A DNA stretch of 64,000 bases, taken from positions 45,422,501 to 45,486,500 of the forward strand of contig CM072802.1 of assembly GCA_037013495.1 (NCBI GenBank). Direction: 5' to 3'. The notes below the pieces were generated by a model. The model saw nothing but the letters and a program-made list of their open reading frames with translations. It did not search any database and was not told where the DNA came from. Shown here piece after piece: positions 55,086-64,000 of this stretch. Position 1 is the stretch's first letter, and the number at the start of each line of letters is the position of its first letter. The position numbers and the translations under genes are program-made. This DNA is from Hippophae tibetana (lineage: Eukaryota; Streptophyta; Magnoliopsida; Rosales; Elaeagnaceae).

Positions 55086-58000
55086 ATGAATATCTTCAGG
55101 TTAGTGGGTGATATGACCCACTTGATCAGTTTTTTGATTCTCCTCCTCAAAATCTATGCTACCAAATCATGCTCTGGTATTTGTTTTCTCTTTCATTTCT
55201 CTTTTCTCACCCTCTGTTTTTCCCAATAATCGCATGCTCTTGATATTGTTGTTAATATTTGAATTTCGATTTTTCTCAATAATCTTAATTAGTTTGAATC
55301 AAAATCAACTTAGTTATGTCCATTGCATGCACTAGCAACTGTTAATGTTTTTCCCCTTTTGAACCGAGGACCAGTTTTTGTAGCGTGTCCAGTTTTTGGC
55401 GCGTTTGGGTGACGCGTTCTGTTTTCATTTTCCGAATTCTTCCAGATACTAGATTAAAAAGTAGCTAGTTATTTGGTAGCTAAAAACATGTTTCAGACTA
55501 GTTTTTTGTTTTAAAGTTTTTCACTTTTTATTCAACAAATTTGTATAAATACCAAATCCAGTTCCAAGATGTTTTGATGGAAAATGCTCGAAGTAAATGA
55601 CTAATTTGAATTTTTTACCTTCTTGTCATAGTAATGGAGCAATTGGAATGATTTTGATTCTGTAATTTCCTTTGACTATTAAACTTGTGATAGTACTCTA
55701 ATTCTGATATTTAGTGTATTATTTTTCTTTATATTTCATAGGGATTTCGCTTAAGACACAGGAGCTTTTATGCTTGGTGTTTTTGGCACGCTACTTGGTT
55801 CTATTCACGGAATTCATCTCCATCTACAACACTCTGATGAAGATGGTATTCATAGGGAGCACTCTGGCAATTGTGTGGTGCATGCGGATGCATCCATTGG
55901 TTAGACGCAGCTATGATAAAGATCTTGATACATTTCGCCATCATTTTCTTGTTGGTGCTTGCTTTATATTGGCGCTTATTGTTCACGAGAAGTTCACATT
56001 TCAGGAGGTGGTGATTAGTTTATGTTGTTTTATTTATGCTTTGATGGTCATTTTTTTAAACAACAATTATACACTCACATACCCACGGACACACATATAT
56101 ACTAGTAGGGTTCGAACCCACATCTCTCATTGACCACAAGAAGCATGTACCAATTATTTTGATGGTTTACGTAGTGATTTGGCGGTAAGACTAACCCTTA
56201 TCTTGTTTCAAGTCACGGGTTCGAATCACACCAAAATTATCATTTAATTTAAAAATATTTTGTTTTGACGGTCATTTTTAATACTACTTTGTTGTGTTCT
56301 GCGTCAATTCTTGTTTGTAGTCTGTGCTGGTTTCGTTTAACATTGTTGACTCAGTATCCAAAATTTTCATCTGATACTGGTCTGGGGCTCTTGCATTCTA
56401 AAGGATTTCTTACAGCTTTATGTGAATACATTTGGAAAAGTTTAAACTGTTCGACTCTGTGTGCACTGCTAGCAATTTGGTTGCTCTTTTGGTCTTATTG
56501 AAGTGAAAAGGAAAGATACTGCTATTTAGTAAGTGAGTCATATTAGCCTTTCTGTGCTTCCTTTTTCACCCATTTGTTGATTGTGTCTTTTGGTCTGATT
56601 ATTATTCGAGATCAACCCAGATTTATTTTCCCTACTGTTACGAAGATTGTGGGCACCTACTTTACTTCATACATGACCATGCAGCTGTCTTTATCTCCAA
56701 GATCCCATAAGTGTCAGGGCTACAACTTACAAAAGAGGTGATACATTTAGCAGTTGAACTCATAAGTTGAGGAATTATTCAATGCTGGTCGTAGCTTATG
56801 TGATTTCATGATGTCTAGGGCTTTAAAACATACTTGTTAATTCTCACTCTTTATCCTCTTTTAGATGCTTTAACCTTTGTCCCTGAGATAACCTATCTTA
56901 TGCTTCTTATTTAAAGGGTCCAGTCCTCTTTCCTATCTTGCACATGTAAGTCTTTAGGCATTTGATGAAAATATGTTTTTCCTGGACTTTGTATCTATGG
57001 TCAATTATGAACCTTTGTGATGTTGTTTACTGCTCAGTGGTTTAGGAAGTCATTAGTCTATAATTTAAATCGTAAATGTTGCCTCTTCTGACTGTTATTA
57101 AGCTGACATGATATTCTTCTTATCTGTACATGAATCTGTTGCAGATCTTCTGGACTTTTTCCATATATTTGGAGGCAGTTGCAATTCTTCCTCAATTGGT
57201 TTTGCTGCAACGAAGTGGTAATGTGGACAACTTGACTGGTCAATATGTGATTTTCCTAGGGTAAGCGTTTTACTTTTGGGTATAAACTGTACTTGGTTTC
57301 TATTATTATGTAATATTATTTAGTCTAATAGATCAACAAGGTCTTGCTTTAGAAGACGATGGAATACTTCATTTTTCTGTTCTTTTAATATTTGTTTTAT
57401 GTTTATCATTTACTCACATTTAGCAGGGTGGCAGTTTTCTTCAGGTGTGAGATGTCTAATTTACCTTGCTTTATTGATATATTATTTTAGAGAAACCCTA
57501 GTTTGAAAGTTTTAAATTGTATTCTGTTATCCCTTGCATGATAAAAAGTGTTAAATGTTCCTGGAAATTTCAATCATCTGTATGATGCCATGATCTGATG
57601 TAAGCCACATGTATAGAAATGATCAGGAACCCGACAGGTATGTTATGGAACTTAACACCCCAGTTACATGGCCATGTACACATCATACATCGGGTACTGG
57701 ATCAATCCCTCATAGAATAAATCCTCTAAGGCAGTTTCGTAGATGCATCAAATAAAGTGTATGCCTGAATGCATGTGAATAGTGTTAAAAGATTGATAGT
57801 AACAAATTCTCCTAAAAGTATATGTTATTAGGGGGTGGGATAACAATTTTCTTATAGCTTATATTTGGGACTTAATGCTCCCCTCACTTGATTTTTTTTA
57901 TTTTTTATTTTTTAATATGATATTAGACTTGAATTAATAAGTTCTCACTTCTGGTCTGTTGTAGATATCTGCGTTTAGCTCTTCGTAGATAATTTTGAAG

Positions 58001-59488
58001 GTTCATCGATTGACTAGATAGTAGGTATTTTGGAAGGCTCATCAAAGTGGAGATAAATATATGATGGGGTATAAAGGAAATATAAAAAGGCCCAAAGATT
58101 TAATATTAACTTGTAGAAGTGAAAAGTATCTAGTTGGAAGATTCTAACTAGAATGTTAAGTTTCTTATTTAGCAATCAATTCTCCTAAAAGAGGTAGGCT
58201 AAAAGTCTTGTATCTTATATTTGGGTCTTAACAAATATAATTTTCTATGGGTATATGAAGAATATGAAATTTTTGTTTGTATCAAGAAGGAGGACTGTAT
58301 TAATTTATAACTTAAGAGACACCATCTTAGAGATTGTTACCTCATAAATGAGGTAAAACATACAGAAAAAAGAAGAAAAGAAAAGCGATAATGGATGCAA
58401 CAACTCTAGCCAATTGCTTTATTTGGTATATTAGCTGAAAACTTAGGGATGATTGTACTCAAGATAACATTACCAAGAGTGTAAATTCTATTAAGAGGAA
58501 TCCCTTTCTTTTTATATCACACATCCAGCCTCAATGCTCCTTTGATTGAAACAGGAGAATATATAAAGTTTTGTTCCTTCAGAAAATAAAGGTATTTTAA
58601 AGTTGAACCTGCTTTAGGATAGAAAACAAGTTTGAAGAAAAATGTCAAGGCTGTAGGTAGTTTAGCTTGACGTTATATTTGCATATCTGAGTAAGCTTGT
58701 AAGGGAACGCCAGAGAAGCTCTATGTATCTACTTCCATATAATATGGTGTTTATGGTAATATGAAAGTAGTTTGATTTAACAAGACATGGTTTCTTTTTG
58801 GTTGCAATTTGATTGCCATATCCTTTTATAGGACATTATATTTGTCACTGATCGAGAATTCTTAAAATTTGAAAAATGCAGGTTGCTGGCCTTTATTAGG
58901 CTTTGATTTCTTCAATATGTAGTCCGTAGATTCTTATCATGTATCCTGTTATAATAGTGTATGAAAAGTACTTGGAGTATTAAATGTCTTGCATGCCCTT
59001 TTCATACTTACTCTTACAAATCACTTTTTCTTCTTTTCACTTTTCAGAGCCTACCGTGCATTCTATATTCTTAACTGGATTTATCGCTATCTAACAGAGC
59101 CATATTTCAGTCGTTGGATAGGTAATTGATTCCAAAACCATCAGGAGCAGCTCTCTCTCTCTGTTTTTTTTTGCCTTTCTCTCAGTTGTCTTTTGCTGTG
59201 TACTTGTATATTCAAATAATCATTTTCTTTCTGTTTTTGTTTTTGGTTTTGTTCTCTCTCTCTCTCTCTCTCCTCCTCCACTTTCTCTTCTCTTGCAGCT
59301 GCTATATCTGGATTGGTTCAGACAGCTTTGTATGCAGATTTCTTCTACTACTATTTTATCAGGTAGGAACCTTAGTGCTAACGATTCAAACTTGTAGGGT
59401 CTTACGCATTTAGAGTGATAGCATTAACACGTGAAGTGGTCTGTATCGCAGCTGGAAAAACAATGCAAAACTTCAACTTCCAGCTTGA
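55086..59488 (+). CDS. ERD2: ER lumen protein-retaining receptor (KDEL receptor), six exons
   Basis: This seven-helix Golgi/ER membrane receptor binds K/HDEL tails of escaped ER proteins in the acidic Golgi and returns them in COPI vesicles. Exons: 55086-55176, 55742-56007, 57145-57260, 59048-59121, 59299-59362 and 59452-59488. They total 648 bases, 215 residues plus TGA, the usual length of plant ERD2. All five introns are GT-AG (565, 1137, 1787, 177 and 89 bases). The start [13 protein letters not shown] fits the family, and no earlier in-frame ATG is needed. Conserved positions include Arg5, His12, Arg47, Glu119, the Tyr160-Arg161 pair, Arg171 and Asp196. These correspond to ligand-pocket and gating residues known from animal receptors after a two-residue offset in the second half. 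The C-terminus [10 protein letters not shown] carries the lysine-type COPI sorting tail. No stop, shift or missing key residue is seen, so it is probably functional. Its neighbours are transposon relics. Confidence 0.96.
55410..55417 (+). promoter_or_regulatory. TGACGCGT word in ERD2 intron 1
   Basis: GGTGACGCGTTC resembles the plant unfolded-protein-response element GATGACGCGTAC. Plant ERD2 genes are reported to respond to ER stress, and first introns often hold enhancers. A single eight-base match can also be chance. Confidence 0.3.
56100..56245 (+). repeat. Possible SINE remnant in ERD2 intron 2
   Basis: TGGCGGTAAG (56180) and GGTTCGAATC (56218-56227) stand 38 bases apart, like the A and B boxes of an RNA polymerase III promoter in a tRNA-derived SINE. 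A palindromic GGGTTCGAACCC occurs at 56108-56119, after a CACATACCC-rich stretch. No tRNA cloverleaf can be completed. It is spliced out with the intron. Confidence 0.45.
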
Positions 59489-60339
59489 GTCTAGGAGGGA
59501 CATTTCTGGACAGTCTGAAGCTTTTTCACATGACTTAGGGATCTCGTTGTAAATCTGCAACAATTATAGCTAGGAGGGACTATTATTGCTGCTCTTTATA
59601 TCAGGAATTTAGGATAGGGTGTCTAAACCATCTGTTAAATTGGTGGAAGAGTTTTGGGCAGAGCTGAGCCATCTGATGGAACTTCTAGATTTATATTTAC
59701 ATCACACCCTCTTCAGTTAAAACAGCCTTAACATCCCTTGTAAAGGACATTGGAAGTAGGAACGTACAGATTTGTATAAACATCATACAAGATTTCTTAG
59801 TTCAGATACAGTTGTTGGTTAAATGGAAATGTATGATATACTTCAATGAAATTACAAGGATCTTGTCTACCAGGTGTTTACTGTTCAGTTGGTACAGTGG
59901 TCGTTAGGAAAAAGAAACGAGAAGGTTCTTTGTAGTTATGCAATGTTTAACTATGATGTTATATAATGTTTTGATCAAATTATTATTAGAACGACTTAAT
60001 CAATTGCCTAGATATAGCCATATTTAAGTTTTTTTGAAGTGAATTTGTACATAAGAGTCTTTGGGTTTGAGAAAATATAACAAGAATCTTTAATGTGTGA
60101 AAATATATTGACCTTAAGACGAGGGGCAATTTGATAATTGATAATATAGAAATTTTAGAAGATAAAGGCTTATTTCGAAGCAAAATGATAATAAAATGAT
60201 TTAAGTGCTCTTTAAGGGAGTCGTCGTCTTGGGCTATCCATCACCTCTACACCCATGTGCATGAAGCTTGTGGGGTGGGAAAACATGAAGTAAACAATAA
60301 TATCGATGAAGCTAGAGGAAGTAATGATGCGCTGCAATA
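59489..60339. other. ERD2 3' untranslated and downstream region
   Basis: The first few hundred bases after the stop are more balanced in composition and probably 3' UTR. An ATGAAATTAC (59845) is the only poly(A)-signal-like word. No other gene is seen. The minus-strand frame at 60212-60514 has no recognised family. Confidence 0.4.
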
Positions 60340-60632
60340 CTTTATGGTGTACTTGATGAAGAAATGAACCAATAGAACAGAATAGTAGAGAATGAAGAAA
60401 GCTTTTTGAGAAAATGAATATCTTGTATTGATTAATGGGAATCATGTACAAAAGAGTCCTTATATACAATACACATGAAGCACTATATGATAAAGCACAA
60501 TGACGGCTTAACAAATTTATAGCAGACTATAACTGACGCTATGATGAGCTATATTAGTTACATTATAAGCTATGCCAACTACAGCCAAATTAACACTTTA
60601 CAAGCTAACCAACACTTAAGCTGATATTCTCA
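60340..60632 (-). mobile_element. 3' LTR of a minus-strand Ty1/copia element
   Basis: Read on the minus strand, the polypurine tract TTTGAGGGGAGG (60633-60646) is followed by TATTGAGAATATCAGC. This is the decayed TGTTGAGAATATCAG start common in copia LTRs. A TATA-like word TATATAAGGAC lies about 170 bases in. The far end near 60340 is approximate. Confidence 0.65.
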
Positions 60633-60646
60633 ATACCTCCCCTCAA

Positions 60647-62640
60647 ACGCAGTGGCTTCAATATGATACTGAGTTTGCCTCTAAGAAAAATAAAATGTGA
60701 AGAAGGTAAAGGCTTGGTAAGCGAATATACAAGTTGTTTAGTGGAGGGAATGTGATTGAGGACAAAACCTTTTCACGAATGTAATACAAGTCAAGCTCTA
60801 AAGGCTTGATTTTAGAATGCATAACAAGATTGGCTGCTAGATGAATTGTGCTCAGATTACCATACGATATTATAGGAGGACTAGGCAATGGTATATGAAG
60901 GTCCCAAGAAGAGAATGAACCCAAGAAACTTCAGCTGATGTATTAGCTAGAGCCTTGTACTCAACTTTTGTACTAGAATGAGAAATTGAGGCTTGTTTTA
61001 GGGTAGATCATGCAACTGGATTAGCACCAAGGAAAACTATTATACCAAACTTTGAACGACCAATATCTGGATCTGAACCCTAGTCAAAATAAGCAAAACC
61101 TTGTAAAAGAAACTGAGTGAAAGGTTTGAAAACTAAACCATGAGCAGAGGTGCCTTTGAGATGTGTAAGTATCCTTTTAACATCGTACTAACGAGGAACT
61201 TTAGGTTACTCATAAATTGGCATACTTTATTAATAGTAAATAAAAGATCCGACCTGGTAATATTAATGTACTCTAGAGACCCAACAACACTCCTATAATA
61301 GCCAGGGTTATCAAAATCATCATTGTCATGAGAAGACAACTTATAGTTAGTAAGCATAGGGGTTGAAATGGGCTTAGAATCTATCATGTTTTATTTGAAA
61401 AATAACTCATGAATGTATTTAGTTTGACATAAGATAAGGTCACCATTTTCCAAATTATGAACTTCAAGATCAAGAAAATTATTTAACAAACCAAGAGACG
61501 TTAAGACAAAACGATGGTTAAGAGTGAAATGAGTTCATGAATAACAGACTTTGAGCTTCCAGTTATGATTATATCATCAACATAAACAAGAATATAAGTG
61601 ATTGATTTAGAATTGATATTGAAAAATAGAGATGTATTAGCTAAGGATTTTTGAAAACCAATGCTAATAAGAAAAGAGAAAAGAGTATCAAACCATGCAT
61701 GAGGAGCTTGCTTAACCCATATATTTCTTTGTTAAGGTTACAAGCACGATTAGGGAAAAAATAATCCTTAAAAAATTTAGGTGGAGACATTTATACCTCT
61801 TTTTGAAGAGATCCATTAAAAAAAGCATTATTAATATCTAACTGATGTAGTTTCTAAACATAAGACAATGTAATAGTGATCACCACACTGACAGTTACTT
61901 TCTTTAGAACGGGATTGAAAGTCTTTGAGAATACCCTTGTGCAACAACCCCGGGTTTCTTCTTATCAATTTTCTCATTAGGTAACTTTTTTTATTCTAAA
62001 AATCCATGTATTCCTAATAAGATTTTTATCTTTGAGAGGTAGAACCAAACTCCATGTATTGTTGTCAATCAAATTATCAAACTCTTGCTTCATAAAAGCT
62101 TTCAATTTAGAATCACAAAGTGTCTGCTTAACACTTGAGGTTTCTATGAGAGATAGGCCTATAGCATTTGTAAGAAAGGCTTTTGGCTTAAAGATTTCAG
62201 ATTTTGATATGGTTTGCATTGGGTGATTATTTACAGGTGAAATGGAAGAACAATAGAGGAAGAAGGTAATGGTAGAGAATGAGATTGAGATAGAGTAGTA
62301 GAGAATATATGAGAGAAAGGTATGGGCTCATGAGGACCAACACTAGAGTAAACAACTATAGAAGGTACATGGGAAAATGGACATATCATAGTTAGAGGAA
62401 ATAATAGGAATAGACAAAGGCTAAGGTGATATATCATTATCAGAGGAAATAATGGATTTAGGAACTAGTTTAGTGACTATAGAGCTAGGCTGAAGTTGTG
62501 TTGACTCATAGTATTTTTATTGCTATGAAAAGTGTATTAGGAAACAGTAAGCAAACAATTGTATTAGGTAAAGAGTGAGTGATTAGAGACTCATATTGTA
62601 TAGTCATAAGAACTAAGGTAAAATTTGCACTATTGTGAGA
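60647..62640 (-). pseudogene. Ty1/copia reverse transcriptase and RNase H relic
   Basis: Minus-strand reading begins with a serine/proline-rich integrase-RT linker (62437-62231), then MQTISKSEIFKPKAFL and FMKQEFDNLIDNNTWSLV (62219 on), the RT entry. Decayed RT middle pieces follow, including an YILVYVDDIII-like block near 61590. The C-terminal part is at 61387-61133 (SKPISTPML; YYRSVVGSLEYINITRSDL; INKVCQFM). RNase H is at 60960-60658 (SPPIISYGNLSTIHLAANLV; LDLYYIREKV). The order is that of copia pol. There are many frameshifts, and the 5' LTR, gag and most of integrase are absent. Confidence 0.8.
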
Positions 62641-62644
62641 TGAC

Positions 62645-64000
62645 ATGTTAGACTCATATTTGCACTATTGAACATCAATCAAAGTCCTTCTTGTTGCTAA
62701 AAATGGTCTCCCAAGAATAATAGGGATCTCTTTGTCTTCCTCCATATCAAGAATTATGAAATCTACAGGAAAGATAAACTTGTCTACCTTTACAAGCACA
62801 TCCTCTATAATGTCTCTTGGGTGTTTTAAAGACCTATCTGCAAGTTGAAGAGTTACAATGGTTGGTTGTGCTTTTCCTAATCCAAGTATCTGATAGATGG
62901 AAAGTTGCATTAAATTAATGCTGGCACCCAGATCGCACAAATCTCTACCGAAGAATTTCTCACCGATAGTACAAGGAATGGTGAAACTTCCTGGATCCTT
63001 AAGCTTAGGTGGTAGCTTCTTCTAAAGGATGGCACTACACTCCTTTGTGAGAGAAATTGTCTCAAAATCACCTAACCTTATCTTTTTAGACAAGATGTCT
63101 TTCATGAATTTCACATAGCTAGGCATTTTCTCCAAGGCATCAACAAAAGGAGTGTTAATATGAAGTTTTTTAAATACTTCAAGAAACATGGAGAACTGTT
63201 TATCAAGCTTTTGATTATGGAAGCACTGAGGAAATAGAATTGGTGGATTATAAGGCTTGAGACTATCTAAAACTGGTCTTATTATAGAATTTTCTATTGA
63301 TTCATTCTCTTCGACCCTCTTTTCAGCTTTCTCTTGTTTTTCTGGGTCAATAGCTTCGAAAATAAGAGTTGATGGAGAAATGGGCTTTTGTATTTCTTCC
63401 AACTCTTTTCCACTTCTCAGTGTAACTGCCTTACAATGCTCTTTTCCTTCCCTCTTTGGGTTGGTTTCAGTATCGCTAGGTAAGGCTCCTTGAGGGCGAT
63501 TGTTGATAGCAGTAGCTAGTTGACCCAATTGAACTTCGAGATTTCTAATAGATGATGCCTGATTCTAGAGAATGGTCTCATTCTTAGCCATGTATTGAGC
63601 AAACATATCTTCCAATGATGGATTTTTCTCTTGTTGTAGGGCTTGGTTATGAAAACCTGGAGGATACGTAGGTTTCGTAGAAGATGATTGGCCTTGATTA
63701 TTACTCCAAGAAAAATTAGGGTGATTCTTCCACCATGGATTGTAAGTGTTAGCATAAGGATTGTTTTGATTCCTATTGTAGTTGGAAACAAAATTTACAG
63801 ATTCAGAGTTATGAGGACATCTCTCACTAGCATGGTTTCCATTGCAATTTTGACATGCAACAAAAGGACTCTGAATAGACTGGACACTCAGTGTGTCCAT
63901 CTTCTTCACCAAAGTGGAAACTTGTGCAGTTAAAGCAGTCATAGCATCAGTCTCGTGAATTCCAACCGCTCTCTTAGGTGTCATCCTCTCTGATGGCCGC
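62645..64000 (-). pseudogene. Athila-like gag C-terminus, linker and protease (continues past the edge)
   Basis: From 63984 down: a gag tail with an intact CCHC zinc knuckle (CQNCNGNHASERC) and the NPYANTYNPWWKNHPNFSW motif. At 63528-63022 comes the gag-protease linker, with CKAVTLRSGKEL, KQFSMFLEVFKKLHI, EKMPSYVKFMKDIL and LTKECSAIL. At 62940-62665 lies the retropepsin domain ([10 protein letters not shown], where CDLGA holds the catalytic Asp; [34 protein letters not shown]). It is the best-preserved mobile coding block in the window, though separate frames show a stop or shift between gag and linker and near 62945. It breaks after IDVQ against the copia relic, so RT, RNase H and integrase are gone. 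Confidence 0.85.

Noticed and set aside
56166..56245. Possible tRNA gene in ERD2 intron 2
   Set aside because: A and B boxes are present but no acceptor stem or anticodon arm can be formed around them. A SINE remnant fits better.
59126..59413. 95-codon frame in the ERD2 3' part
   Set aside because: It spans intron 4 with its CT-rich run and overlaps exon 5 in the wrong frame.
60212..60514. 100-codon minus-strand frame as a gene
   Set aside because: It runs from the copia LTR into flanking DNA, and no family is recognised.
1..64000. CRISPR arrays, operons, bacterial-type promoters or integrated bacterial DNA
   Set aside because: None seen. Tandem repeats lack regular spacers, and all recognisable proteins are plant or plant-transposon types.

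Overview
This is nuclear DNA of a flowering plant, most likely a eudicot. It is AT-rich and dominated by LTR retrotransposons of plant types (Athila-like Ty3/gypsy, SIRE-like Ty1/copia), with an L1-type LINE carrying a DUF4283 ORF1 and a CACTA transposase relic. The single intact host gene has plant-style GT-AG introns. The species cannot be named from the sequence. LTR-element lineages are assigned by recalled family resemblance, not by a search. The only gene that reads as functional is a six-exon plus-strand gene at 55086-59488 for a 215-residue ER-lumen protein-retaining receptor (ERD2/KDEL receptor). All splice sites are GT-AG and the frame is open throughout. Layout: 1-380 is the 3' end of a gypsy LTR family called 'TGATGAG' here (termini TGATGAG...CTCATCA). 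733-1285 is an Athila-like protease relic (minus), followed by an orphan gypsy primer-binding site. 3827-4150 is a broken fragment of a casein kinase 2 beta-subunit gene. 5160-6450 is a tandem-repeat array. 6505-8308 is a nearly full TGATGAG LTR. 8626-10020 holds gypsy gag-like and LTR-like sequence. 10860-13565 is a minus-strand, multi-exon relic of a plant transposon-type protein gene. 13854-14537 is a palindromic element made of two head-to-head TGATGAG LTR ends, with a 5-bp target-site duplication (TSD). 16830-43870 is one large nested structure. A LINE (ORF1 at 16830, ORF2 beginning at 18232) is interrupted by a 12-kb SIRE-like copia element (about 18346-30698). It is interrupted again by a 10-kb Athila-like element on the minus strand (30769-40782), after which LINE ORF2 resumes in frame and runs to about 43870. 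The SIRE-like element itself contains a gypsy protease/LTR fragment, a truncated TGATGAG LTR and an unidentified 1.8-kb block. The Athila-like element contains a complete TGATGAG solo LTR with a TSD (31244-33217). Further right lie a CACTA transposase relic (44010-45240, minus), a gag-only copia element (45296-49974) broken by an inverted TGATGAG fragment, and a solo copia LTR (51050-52353) with an ACCGGACC-rich insertion. Then come an inverted LTR-like fragment and a second palindromic element with a 5-bp TSD (53498-54079). After ERD2 come a degenerate minus-strand copia element (60340-62640) and a minus-strand Athila-like gag-protease block running off the right edge. How the parts work together: apart from ERD2, which acts alone in Golgi-to-ER retrieval, nothing here forms a pathway. 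The interest is in how the mobile DNA is layered, and in two palindromic elements whose ends look like LTR U3 ends inserted by retroviral-type integration.
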